The notes beneath the pieces were generated by a model. That model was not told the origin of the DNA. It worked only from the letters and a program-made list of their open reading frames with translations, and made no database searches. Positions 1 to 9,147 of a stretch of 64,000 nt of DNA are shown in pieces. The stretch's first letter is position 1. Every line of letters starts with the position of its first letter. The stretch is from Campylobacter sp. 19-13652 (GTDB lineage: Bacteria; Campylobacterota; Campylobacteria; Campylobacterales; Campylobacteraceae), in NCBI RefSeq assembly GCF_019702925.1, contig NZ_AP024713.1, forward strand, positions 186,001-250,000, in the 5' to 3' direction. The position numbers were made by a program, and so were the translations under genes.

Positions 1-442
1 TTAAAAAGGAGTTTCTAAGCATAAAGCCAAATATCCCCATCATAAAAACGCAAACCGCGCTAAGGAGTGGAATTTTAGCTGGAATTAGTGAAAACTCAAG
101 GAAAATAGGCGCTATGCTTGAAGCAATAGCTAGGCTAAAGCCCATGGCGATTACTGGGCTTACAAAAAAGCCTCCCACAGGCTCGTCCTCATAGCGTACT
201 TTAAGTTTTAATATAAGATAAAGCATAACGCACGGTACAAAGATTACTTTGGTAAAAATCGCTATAACACCCCAGCTATAAAGTGTGGGTGCGCTAAATT
301 CATTTGCGAGATTGAAAAATATAAGTACCAAAAGTATAGTCTGTATGGCATAAGCTAGCACGCTAAGGCGCAGACTCCTGAGTCCAAAAACTGCAAGAGA
401 AGTAACTATCATCGCTACTGCGTAAGTATCAATCGTATTCAT
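1..442 (-). CDS. hyfE: Hydrogenase-4 component E (HyfE-like), 3' end outside window
   Basis: Small integral membrane subunit of a hydrogenase-4/formate hydrogenlyase type complex. The frame is open from an ATG at 442 to the window edge (147 codons, no stop), and the translation is almost entirely hydrophobic, with several predicted membrane helices. The start is preceded by AGGAG about 6 nt upstream and sits 2 nt after the hyfC stop, so it is the fourth gene of the hyfA-B-C-E operon. Identity rests on membrane character and position after HyfC; a NuoK-like fold is known for the family. The C-terminus is missing here. Confidence 0.75.
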   Translation of the reverse strand, partial: MNTIDTYAVAMIVTSLAVFGLRSLRLSVLAYAIQTILLVLIFFNLANEFSAPTLYSWGVIAIFTKVIFVPCVMLYLILKLKVRYEDEPVGGFFVSPVIAMGFSLAIASSIAPIFLEFSLIPAKIPLLSAVCVFMMGIFGFMLRNSFL

Positions 443-444
443 CT

Positions 445-1362
445 TTAAGCTCCTAGTGCGTATAGGCTAAGTGCGACAAAGGCTATCGCAAGTGCATATG
501 TTGCGTTTTTGCGCATGCTGCTTGTTACTTTAAATCTAGGGCCAAAGTTATCAATTAACACCGCAGCTACGTAAAATACGCCTGTTTTTAGTAAAAACAC
601 AATCATGCTTAGCAGTGGGTTTTCAAAATTCCACGGCTCAAAAATAGCCAAAAACAGCCCTATCATCGCAAATTGCTTAAGTATCAAAGACGCCTGAGTT
701 AGGGCTAAGTCAGAGCCGCTATACTCGCCTAGTACGCCCTCTTGTAGTTCTTGTTCTGCTTCGGCTAAGTCAAATGGCTTACGCCCAGTCTCAGCATAAG
801 CACACCACAAAAACGCTATGCTAGCCACGGCAAATGCAGGCATATGATAGCCTATCTCTCCACTTTTTACAAGCCCTGAGATTTCGACTAAATTTGAAGT
901 ACCAGCTAGCATCATAACTACAGCTAGGCACATCATCATAACAGGCTCCACGTAAATAGCCAGCATCTGCTCGCGCCCACCGCCAGTAGCCGCAAATGGA
1001 TTGCCGCTATCTAAGCTAGAAGCACCAAAGACAAATCTCATCATAGCAGCTAGATAAAGTACTACAAATAAATCTGAATACGCCCCAAAATCTGCCCGTC
1101 CACTATATGTAATAGGAATGGCAGCTAGCAAAGCAGCCGAGCTAGCAAAGAGCATGACTGGACCAGCTCTAAAGACCCAGTGTCCGCACTTTGGTACGGT
1201 GCGACCCCTTCTAAAAAGCTTTGCTATATCGCGGTAAGTCTGAAAAAAGTCACTGCCTTGTTTTGATTGCAGCTTTGCTCTAAGCTTTCTAGCCATACCA
1301 TCAAATAGCGGAGCAACAAGCATGATAACAACCACTTGAAATATCATAAGTATAAGTGTCAT
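445..1362 (-). CDS. hyfC: Hydrogenase-4 component C (HyfC/HycD, NuoH-like membrane subunit)
   Basis: Membrane anchor subunit that links the hydrogenase peripheral arm to the membrane arm; homologous to complex I NuoH. About 305 aa with about eight hydrophobic segments. The loop KLFRRGRTVPK and the acidic motif DLAEAEQELQEG (NuoH counterpart: FSLTENETELVAG) are typical of the family. An upstream in-frame ATG at 1392 would overlap hyfB; the ATG at 1362 is chosen because a strong AAGGAGG lies 6-8 nt before it and only 10 nt separate it from the hyfB stop. Downstream, hyfE follows after 2 nt. Confidence 0.88.
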   Translation of the reverse strand: MTLILMIFQVVVIMLVAPLFDGMARKLRAKLQSKQGSDFFQTYRDIAKLFRRGRTVPKCGHWVFRAGPVMLFASSAALLAAIPITYSGRADFGAYSDLFVVLYLAAMMRFVFGASSLDSGNPFAATGGGREQMLAIYVEPVMMMCLAVVMMLAGTSNLVEISGLVKSGEIGYHMPAFAVASIAFLWCAYAETGRKPFDLAEAEQELQEGVLGEYSGSDLALTQASLILKQFAMIGLFLAIFEPWNFENPLLSMIVFLLKTGVFYVAAVLIDNFGPRFKVTSSMRKNATYALAIAFVALSLYALGA

Positions 1363-1372
1363 CTCCCCCTCC

Positions 1373-3310
1373 TTAAAGCATATAATGCCCAATGGCTAGT
1401 ATCGCACAAAGATAAAGCAGCACGTAAAGCGCATATAAATTTGTCTTGCCATTTTGCATAATGCCTATTTTATCTGCTATGAGTTTGTTAAATTTAATAC
1501 TAGGCTCATATACCCACGCCCACCATATATCTTTGGTGTGGTTTTTATATCTAACAGGTTCAAAGTAGCCGTTTGTTTCTATTTTTTTATCAGCTCTTAG
1601 TATCCAGTTTGTTATCTTTCTTAAATCCCCAGTAAATGGTGCAGCAGTCATTTGCATGCGAGTGGAGTATTTAAACCCACACGCCCAAGGATCGCCCTCT
1701 CTAGGCTTTTTCCTGTTTGCCTTTACAACTCTTAAGATGACAAATGGCATCAAAAGAGTGGAGAGTAAGACTATGGCTATTAGCGGAGTGGATATGGCTT
1801 GTATGTTTTGGGTGCTTCCGTATAAATTTGAAACTGGTGTAAGTATGCTAGCTACTACGCTTTTTGCCCCTAGGCCAAAGCCCACACAGCCCAGAGCCAG
1901 TAGAGCCATACCAGCTAGCATGCTCTTTGGTGCTTCTTTTGCATTTTGATTTATGCGCTCATCTCTAGGCATACCGCCAAATATCACGCCATAAACCTTA
2001 ACAAAGCACATCACGGCCAAAGCCCCAGTAAGCGCAAGCGCTACCATACCAAGCCCAAAGATAAACCTAGCTAGCACCCCATCGCCCATACCACCAAGTA
2101 GCATAGAGCGATAGACAAACCACTCAGAGACAAAGCCATTTAGTGGCGGTAAAGCCGTAATAGCCATAGCTCCGATAAAGAAAAACGCCGCAGTGTAGGG
2201 CATTTTTTTAGCTAGTCCGCCAAGAGCTTGCATGTCCTTTGTGTGCGTAGCTCTTAGCACTGAACCAGCACTTAAAAATAGCAGCCCTTTAAAGGTAGCG
2301 TGGTTTAGCACGTGATATAGTCCTGCCATTAGCCCAAGCCCTGCTAGAAGGGAATTTGATGTAGCCAGTCCATACAGCCCAGAGCCTATGCCTAGGAGTA
2401 TGATGCCGATATTCTCCACAGAGTGGTATGCCAAAAGTGCTTTATAATCGTGCTGAGTAAGAGCGTAAAGCACGCCAAAAAGCGCACTAGCTGCACCAAA
2501 TAGCACCAAGACTATGCCAAATCCAGGCGCAAGTGGCAGCATTAGGGCAAATTTAATAAGTCCAAAAATAGCCACTTTTATCATAACCCCACTCATAAGC
2601 GATGAAACGTTTGACGGAGCGGCTGGGTGGGCTAGAGGTAGCCATACGTGAAACGGCCACATGCCAGCCTTTGAGCCAAATCCGATAAGAAATAGCACAA
2701 AGCATAATATACTAGCCCATAACGGCATATATGTGCCGCTTAGTTGATTAAATACGCTAGAGCCTGTGTAGTGGTTTATAATAAGCATGCCGCAGAGGAT
2801 ACAAAATGCGCCTATTTGGGCTATGCCTAGATATATCATGACGGCTTTTAAAGTCTTGTCTCCTCCGTCATTAACGAGTATTAAAAATGCTGAGACAATC
2901 GTCATAAGCTCCCAAAGCACGATAAAACTAAAGGTGTCATTTGCGCTTATAACCAAAAGCATAAACAGCACAAATGCGTTAAAAAGGCTTGCAAAAACAG
3001 CGGTGTTTGCCTTTTTTACATATTCCTCTGCATAGCTTAAGCCGTAAATGCTACTAGCAAGAGCGATAAAACTCACCACAAAGCTAAAAAACTGTCCAAG
3101 CGGTGTAAGCTCAAAATGGGGTGCAAATAAAAAATTCCCAAAAAGCGCAAAGCTCGTAGTCTCGTCTATCGCTCCTAAAAAATGGCAACACGCATAAAAA
3201 GAGCTAAGCGCACCAAGTCCAAAGCCTACCTTAATAGCTGTGCGTGGGTAGGAGTACATCGCTATGCTAGCAAGGGTGCTAAATAAAAATAGCAAATATA
3301 CACTTATCAT
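1373..3310 (-). CDS. hyfB: Hydrogenase-4 component B (HyfB, NuoL/M-like proton-translocating subunit)
   Basis: 645-aa polytopic membrane protein of the Mrp/NuoL/NuoM family and presumed ion-pumping subunit of the Hyf hydrogenase. The central core carries family motifs: KAGMWPFHVWLPLAHPAAPS (lysine helix and loop), a second HDYKALLAYHSVEN segment and a GLLFLSAGSV segment. The HyfB-type C-terminal tail includes GDPWACGFKY. The gene overlaps the hyfA stop by 4 nt (ATGA), indicating translational coupling. HycC of formate hydrogenlyase-1 is the alternative name. Whether the complex evolves or oxidises H2 cannot be told here because the catalytic subunits lie outside the window. Confidence 0.9.
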   Translation of the reverse strand: MISVYLLFLFSTLASIAMYSYPRTAIKVGFGLGALSSFYACCHFLGAIDETTSFALFGNFLFAPHFELTPLGQFFSFVVSFIALASSIYGLSYAEEYVKKANTAVFASLFNAFVLFMLLVISANDTFSFIVLWELMTIVSAFLILVNDGGDKTLKAVMIYLGIAQIGAFCILCGMLIINHYTGSSVFNQLSGTYMPLWASILCFVLFLIGFGSKAGMWPFHVWLPLAHPAAPSNVSSLMSGVMIKVAIFGLIKFALMLPLAPGFGIVLVLFGAASALFGVLYALTQHDYKALLAYHSVENIGIILLGIGSGLYGLATSNSLLAGLGLMAGLYHVLNHATFKGLLFLSAGSVLRATHTKDMQALGGLAKKMPYTAAFFFIGAMAITALPPLNGFVSEWFVYRSMLLGGMGDGVLARFIFGLGMVALALTGALAVMCFVKVYGVIFGGMPRDERINQNAKEAPKSMLAGMALLALGCVGFGLGAKSVVASILTPVSNLYGSTQNIQAISTPLIAIVLLSTLLMPFVILRVVKANRKKPREGDPWACGFKYSTRMQMTAAPFTGDLRKITNWILRADKKIETNGYFEPVRYKNHTKDIWWAWVYEPSIKFNKLIADKIGIMQNGKTNLYALYVLLYLCAILAIGHYML

Positions 3311-4257
3311 TTTGCGCCTCCTTTTGCTTTGCTCGCTTTTTTCTCTGCGTTAGCTAGGGATTGCTCTTTTGGAGATTTCTCTGTGGTGTCTGGAGCCTCT
3401 TTGCTATCTTTGGGGGTTAAATTTGTCTGCTTCGGTTCTGCTTTATTTGGTGCGCTTTGTGCTTGAGCTTTAGCAGGTTCAGCTTCTAGCTGCTCTACTT
3501 TTGCTGGCTTTGTCTCTGCTTTATTTGGTGATACTTTAGTATCAGGGCTTTGCTCCGCTTTTGGCGCTGGCTGAGCACTTTGTGCAGTAGTGGCTACAGT
3601 AGGCTGCTTTTGCAAAGCAGCTTCGCCATCGGCTGGCTTTTGGGCTGGGGCTTGCTCTTTTATTGCCTCGGGCTCAGGCTTTGGCGGAAGCATGGAAAGA
3701 TCGAGGAATTTATCAAAGAATTTATCCACCGCCTTAGCGTCTGGTTTTTTGCCAAATTTATGTCCATTTTGATCGCTCGGATTTACCATTATAAGAGCAC
3801 TTGTAGGGCAGACATCGACACAGGCTGGACCATTTTTACTGCCATAGCACATATCGCATTTTACGGCTATTGTCTTAGCTCCTGCTTGGCTTTCTATGCC
3901 GAGATTATAAAGTGGCTCACTTGCGTAATTAACTGAAGGCATAAGCTCTGCACTTGAACTAATCGCCCCGTATGGACAGGCTATCGTGCAAAGCTTGCAG
4001 CCTATACATATCTCCTCATGAAGCTCTATACAACTATCATCAAATCTGAGTGCGCCAGTTGGGCAGACGTTTGCACATGGACCGTCGTCGCATTGACGGC
4101 ACTGAGTGGGCATTACGCCAGTTGCTTTTCGCAGGACGAGTAGGCGGGACTTTGCGAGTTTGCCCCTATTATACGCACTCTCATAGCACGCAGCCATACA
4201 GGTACAGCAAGCTATGCAACGCGTATAATCACACATTACAAATTTATGCTCTTTCAT
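3307..4257 (-). CDS. hyfA: Hydrogenase-4 ferredoxin-like subunit HyfA with long low-complexity C-terminal tail
   Basis: Electron-transfer subunit with four 4Fe-4S cluster motifs in the first ~180 residues: CDYTRCIACCTCMAAC, CRQCDDGPCANVCP, CIGCKLCTIACP and CDMCYGSKNGPACVDVCP. The start at 4257 (MKEHKFVMCDY) is chosen over a further-upstream ATG (4329) because AAGGAT lies 7 nt before it and the iron-sulfur core begins immediately. Total length is 316 aa against roughly 200 for E. coli HyfA. The extra ~115 residues are a K/P/A/E/Q-rich low-complexity tail without cysteines. First gene of the hyf operon, overlapping hyfB by 4 nt and divergent from the adhesin gene. Confidence 0.88.
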   Translation of the reverse strand: MKEHKFVMCDYTRCIACCTCMAACYESAYNRGKLAKSRLLVLRKATGVMPTQCRQCDDGPCANVCPTGALRFDDSCIELHEEICIGCKLCTIACPYGAISSSAELMPSVNYASEPLYNLGIESQAGAKTIAVKCDMCYGSKNGPACVDVCPTSALIMVNPSDQNGHKFGKKPDAKAVDKFFDKFLDLSMLPPKPEPEAIKEQAPAQKPADGEAALQKQPTVATTAQSAQPAPKAEQSPDTKVSPNKAETKPAKVEQLEAEPAKAQAQSAPNKAEPKQTNLTPKDSKEAPDTTEKSPKEQSLANAEKKASKAKGGAK

Positions 4258-4308
4258 ATTAACTATCCTTTTGTAAATCAGGGCGAATCGCCACCTAAAG
4301 CTTAAACA

Positions 4309-4317
4309 AATATAGCA
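4309..4317 (-). promoter_or_regulatory. Putative promoter -10 of the hyf operon
   Basis: On the minus strand the sequence reads TGCTATATT, an extended -10 element about 50 nt upstream of the hyfA start, in the AT-rich context usual for Campylobacter sigma-70 promoters. No clear -35 is needed or seen. Confidence 0.45.
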
Positions 4318-4558
4318 ATATTTAAACATAAGAAAATCTTACTGAAGTCCTATTTTCCGTAAAAATTTGCTTATATTTGTAGAATATTTTAAGCCTATTG
4401 CTCTTATAACACACAAAAATAATATGTAATTTTAAAATATATAAACTAAATAAATAATAAAATTTATATTTAAGCTTTGAAAAATTTTAAGTAGTATTTG
4501 TGGTAAAACTAGTATGATTTGCCCTTTAGTACAATATCATTTATTTACCATATTTTAG

Positions 4559-4593
4559 TATAATCCCAGTTAAATCATAAATTTAAATAAGGA
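4559..4593 (+). promoter_or_regulatory. Putative promoter and ribosome binding site of the adhesin gene
   Basis: TATAAT at 4559-4564 is preceded by a T-rich stretch, as in Campylobacter sigma-70 promoters. AAGGA at 4589-4593 is a ribosome binding site 6 nt before the ATG at 4600. The expected leader is about 30 nt. Confidence 0.6.
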
Positions 4594-4599
4594 AAACTT

Positions 4600-5115
4600 A
4601 TGGCAAATGAAGCAATTGTAAAATCGTTAAAAGGTAAAGCATTTTTACAAGACGCAAAAGGTAATGTAAAAGAGCTTGAAGTAGGCGATTTGGTAAATTT
4701 GGGAGATAATATATATCCAGAAGGAGCAGATGAGGCTAGCTTTGTGCTTAATTTGCCTAATGATAAGACTTTAGAGGTAAAGGATACTAAGTCGTTTACT
4801 CTTACTCAAGAGGCGCTTGATGGTGTGGCAGCTAGCGATAATGCGGACGAGCTAAATGATATTCAAAAAGCCATACTCGCAGGCGAAAACCTAGACGAGC
4901 TTGACGCTACTGCAGCAGGTGGAGCTCCAGCAGCTGGAGGCGGCGGTGGCGTTAGCCTAGGTGCTGCTGGCTTTGATGCTGGCGGACACTATGCAAACGT
5001 AAATGCGTCTATGGGGCAGCTAGGCGCTGGCGTAGGGACCGATGCGGTAACTGCGAGTACCCCTATATCTGGATATAACCCACAGGGGGGGGGGTACGAC
5101 AGGTGGTATAGATAA
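4600..5115 (+). CDS. Retention-module N-terminal fragment of the adhesin (product in the current frame)
   Basis: 171 aa as sequenced. Residues 1-100 match the LapA-type retention module by eye: MANEAIVKSLKGKAFL, then a GDLVNLGD turn and an ELNDIQKAILAGENLDELD segment. They are followed by TAAG at residues 104-107 and PAAG at 110-113, the kind of dialanine site cut by the periplasmic protease LapG. A Gly/Ala-rich stretch follows. The last ten codons are out-of-frame sequence after the G10 tract, ending in TAA. The expected full protein continues in frame only if the tract is G9 (or differs from it by a multiple of three). There is no Sec signal, as expected for a T1SS substrate. Confidence 0.8.
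   Translation: MANEAIVKSLKGKAFLQDAKGNVKELEVGDLVNLGDNIYPEGADEASFVLNLPNDKTLEVKDTKSFTLTQEALDGVAASDNADELNDIQKAILAGENLDELDATAAGGAPAAGGGGGVSLGAAGFDAGGHYANVNASMGQLGAGVGTDAVTASTPISGYNPQGGGYDRWYR
5085..5094 (+). repeat. G10 homopolymer tract in the adhesin coding sequence
   Basis: Ten consecutive G residues directly after the codons for Asn-Pro-Gln. With ten G the frame hits TAA at 5113-5115. With nine G it reads Gly-Gly-Gly-Thr-Thr-Gly-Gly-Ile-Asp and runs on through the Asn/Pro linker into the repeats. Poly-G tracts of this length are the classic slipped-strand contingency loci of Campylobacter. Confidence 0.9.
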
Positions 5116-5245
5116 TCCAACAGACCCTGTAAGCCCTGTAAATCCAGTCAATCCGACTAACCCAACCGACCAAAACAACAATAACAATAGCGACAACAAT
5201 AATAATAACGGAAATAATGGGGGTGGTACACCTATAGATAATACT

Positions 5246-8200
5246 GCCCCATCAGCTCCAGATGTAGATGCTAAAGCTGATGGTAGTGTAGAAATCACTC
5301 CTAAAGATGATTCAACTAAGACTGAATTTAAATACACTGATGAAGATGGCAATGAGCACACTTCAACAGCTACTAAAGATAAAGATACTGGTAAGTGGTC
5401 TAGCACAGATACAAACGTAGTAGTTGATAAAGATACTGGTAAGATTACTATACCTGCTGATAAGGTTAAAGACAATTCAGAAGTTACAGCTAAAACTACT
5501 GATGATGCTAACCATACAAGCCCAGAGGCTAAAGCAACAGCAGCCGATACTCACGCCCCATCAGCTCCAGATGTAGATGCTAAAGCTGATGGTAGTGTAG
5601 AAATCACTCCTAAAGATGATTCAACTAAGACTGAATTTAAATACACTGATGAAGATGGCAATGAGCACACTTCAACAGCTACTAAAGATAAAGATACTGG
5701 TAAGTGGTCTAGCACAGATACAAACGTAGTAGTTGATAAAGATACTGGTAAGATTACTATACCTGCTGATAAGGTTAAAGACAATTCAGAAGTTACAGCT
5801 AAAACTACTGATGATGCTAACCATACAAGCCCAGAGGCTAAAGCAACAGCAGCCGATACTCACGCCCCATCAGCTCCAGATGTAGATGCTAAAGCTGATG
5901 GTAGTGTAGAAATCACTCCTAAAGATGATTCAACTAAGACTGAATTTAAATACACTGATGAAGATGGCAATGAGCACACTTCAACAGCTACTAAAGATAA
6001 AGATACTGGTAAGTGGTCTAGCACAGATACAAACGTAGTAGTTGATAAAGATACTGGTAAGATTACTATACCTGCTGATAAGGTTAAAGACAATTCAGAA
6101 GTTACAGCTAAAACTACTGATGATGCTAACCATACAAGCCCAGAGGCTAAAGCAACAGCAGCCGATACTCACGCCCCATCAGCTCCAGATGTAGATGCTA
6201 AAGCTGATGGTAGTGTAGAAATCACTCCTAAAGATGATTCAACTAAGACTGAATTTAAATACACTGATGAAGATGGCAATGAGCACACTTCAACAGCTAC
6301 TAAAGATAAAGATACTGGTAAGTGGTCTAGCACAGATACAAACGTAGTAGTTGATAAAGATACTGGTAAGATTACTATACCTGCTGATAAGGTTAAAGAC
6401 AATTCAGAAGTTACAGCTAAAACTACTGATGATGCTAACCATACAAGCCCAGAGGCTAAAGCAACAGCAGCCGATACTCACGCCCCATCAGCTCCAGATG
6501 TAGATGCTAAAGCTGATGGTAGTGTAGAAATCACTCCTAAAGATGATTCAACTAAGACTGAATTTAAATACACTGATGAAGATGGCAATGAGCACACTTC
6601 AACAGCTACTAAAGATAAAGATACTGGTAAGTGGTCTAGCACAGATACAAACGTAGTAGTTGATAAAGATACTGGTAAGATTACTATACCTGCTGATAAG
6701 GTTAAAGACAATTCAGAAGTTACAGCTAAAACTACTGATGATGCTAACCATACAAGCCCAGAGGCTAAAGCAACAGCAGCCGATACTCACGCCCCATCAG
6801 CTCCAGATGTAGATGCTAAAGCTGATGGTAGTGTAGAAATCACTCCTAAAGATGATTCAACTAAGACTGAATTAAATACACTGATGAAGATGGCAATGAG
6901 CACACTTCAACAGCTACTAAAGATAAAGATACTGGTAAGTGGTCTAGCACAGATACAAACGTAGTAGTTGATAAAGATACTGGTAAGATTACTATACCTG
7001 CTGATAAGGTTAAAGACAATTCAGAAGTTACAGCTAAAACTACTGATGATGCTAACCATACAAGCCCAGAGGCTAAAGCAACAGCAGCCGATACTCACGC
7101 CCCATCAGCTCCAGATGTAGATGCTAAAGCTGATGGTAGTGTAGAAATCACTCCTAAAGATGATTCAACTAAGACTGAATTTAAATACACTGATGAAGAT
7201 GGCAATGAGCACACTTCAACAGCTACTAAAGATAAAGATACTGGTAAGTGGTCTAGCACAGATACAAACGTAGTAGTTGATAAAGATACTGGTAAGATTA
7301 CTATACCTGCTGATAAGGTTAAAGACAATTCAGAAGTTACAGCTAAAACTACTGATGATGCTAACCATACAAGCCCAGAGGCTAAAGCAACAGCAGCCGA
7401 TACTCACGCCCCATCAGCTCCAGATGTAGATGCTAAAGCTGATGGTAGTGTAGAAATCACTCCTAAAGATGATTCAACTAAGACTGAATTTAAATACACT
7501 GATGAAGATGGCAATGAGCACACTTCAACAGCTACTAAAGATAAAGATACTGGTAAGTGGTCTAGCACAGATACAAACGTAGTAGTTGATAAAGATACTG
7601 GTAAGATTACTATACCTGCTGATAAGGTTAAAGACAATTCAGAAGTTACAGCTAAAACTACTGATGATGCTAACCATACAAGCCCAGAGGCTAAAGCAAC
7701 AGCAGCCGATACTCACGCCCCATCAGCTCCAGATGTAGATGCTAAAGCTGATGGTAGTGTAGAAATCACTCCTAAAGATGATTCAACTAAGACTGAATTT
7801 AAATACACTGATGAAGATGGCAATGAGCACACTTCAACAGCTACTAAAGATAAAGATACTGGTAAGTGGTCTAGCACAGATACAAACGTAGTAGTTGATA
7901 AAGATACTGGTAAGATTACTATACCTGCTGATAAGGTTAAAGACAATTCAGAAGTTACAGCTAAAACTACTGATGATGCTAACCATACAAGCCCAGAGGC
8001 TAAAGCAACAGCAGCCGATACTCACGCCCCATCAGCTCCAGATGTAGATGCTAAAGCTGATGGTAGTGTAGAAATCACTCCTAAAGATGATTCAACTAAG
8101 ACTGAATTTAAATACACTGATGAAGATGGCAATGAGCACACTTCAACAGCTACTAAAGATAAAGATACTGGTAAGTGGTCTAGCACAGATACAAACGTAG

Positions 8201-8952
8201 TAGTTGATAAAGATACTGGTAAGATTACTATACCTGCTGATAAGGTTAAAGACAATTCAGAAGTTACAGCTAAAACTACTGATGATGCTAACCATACAAG
8301 CCCAGAGGCTAAAGCAACAGCAGCCGATACTCACGCCCCATCAGCTCCAGATGTAGATGCTAAAGCTGATGGTAGTGTAGAAATCACTCCTAAAGATGAT
8401 TCAACTAAGACTGAATTTAAATACACTGATGAAGATGGCAATGAGCACACTTCAACAGCTACTAAAGATAAAGATACTGGTAAGTGGTCTAGCACAGATA
8501 CAAACGTAGTAGTTGATAAAGATACTGGTAAGATTACTATACCTGCTGATAAGGTTAAAGACAATTCAGAAGTTACAGCTAAAACTACTGATGATGCTAA
8601 CCATACAAGCCCAGAGGCTAAAGCAACAGCAGCCGATACTCACGCCCCATCAGCTCCAGATGTAGATGCTAAAGCTGATGGTAGTGTAGAAATCACTCCT
8701 AAAGATGATTCAACTAAGACTGAATTTAAATACACTGATGAAGATGGCAATGAGCACACTTCAACAGCTACTAAAGATAAAGATACTGGTAAGTGGTCTA
8801 GCACAGATACAAACGTAGTAGTTGATAAAGATACTGGTAAGATTACTATACCTGCTGATAAGGTTAAAGACAATTCAGAAGTTACAGCTAAAACTACTGA
8901 TGATGCTAACCATACAAGCCCAGAGGCTAAAGCAACAGCAGCCGATACTCAC
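5246..8952 (+). repeat. Twelve tandem 309-bp repeats (103 aa each) in the adhesin gene
   Basis: Units start at 5246, 5555, 5864, 6173, 6482, 6791, 7099, 7408, 7717, 8026, 8335 and 8644. Eleven are 309 bp; the sixth (6791-7098) is 308 bp. Apart from that one-base loss, the copies look identical at nucleotide level. Each unit begins APSAPDVDAKADGSVEITP and ends KATAADTH, an acidic beta-rich Ig-like module rich in Thr/Asp/Lys. The array is bounded on the left by an Asn-rich linker and on the right by diverged Ig-like domains starting at 8953. Confidence 0.97.
6872..6873 (+). other. Single-base deletion in repeat 6 of the adhesin (frameshift)
   Basis: Eleven copies read GAATTTAAAT at this point; copy 6 reads GAATTAAAT. 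In the repeat frame this leads to a TAG at 6962-6964, so even a G9 phase-on allele would end after about 787 aa. The downstream part returns to the frame of the 4600 start codon. Confidence 0.9.
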
Positions 8953-9147
8953 GCCCCAATAATCGAAGTAGTCTCTATAAATGATGACGTAAATGGTATA
9001 ACCGGTGATTTAAGCAATAGCGGCACTAAGCTAACAGGAATTATTACAGACGATTCTACTCCAACCATAACATTTAGAATTTCTGCGCCTGACGTAAATA
9101 AGGCAACCATAGCCATAGGCGACGCAAATATAAGCAATGGCCGCATA

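Larger units (their letters stand above)
4258..4599. other. Divergent intergenic region hyfA / adhesin
   Basis: 342-bp AT-rich spacer holding the two outward-facing promoters described separately. The hyfA leader contains a short perfect palindrome, GGCGAATCGCC at 4282-4292, that could form a small hairpin in the mRNA. No ORF with a plausible ribosome binding site was seen. No sigma-54 type promoter was recognised for hyf by eye. Confidence 0.6.

Noticed and set aside
1-12. AAGGAGTTTCT at the window start resembling the GGAGTTTCTTTA repeat at 34857
   Set aside because: It is inside the hyfE coding frame and short enough to be chance.
5551-8873. Series of 77-residue minus-strand ORFs, one per repeat
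   Set aside because: Pure antisense shadows of the 309-bp repeats; no ribosome binding sites, and the sense strand gives a coherent acidic Ig-like repeat.
5246-8952. CRISPR-like tandem structure
   Set aside because: Units are 309 bp, contiguous and coding, without spacers; this is a protein repeat array.
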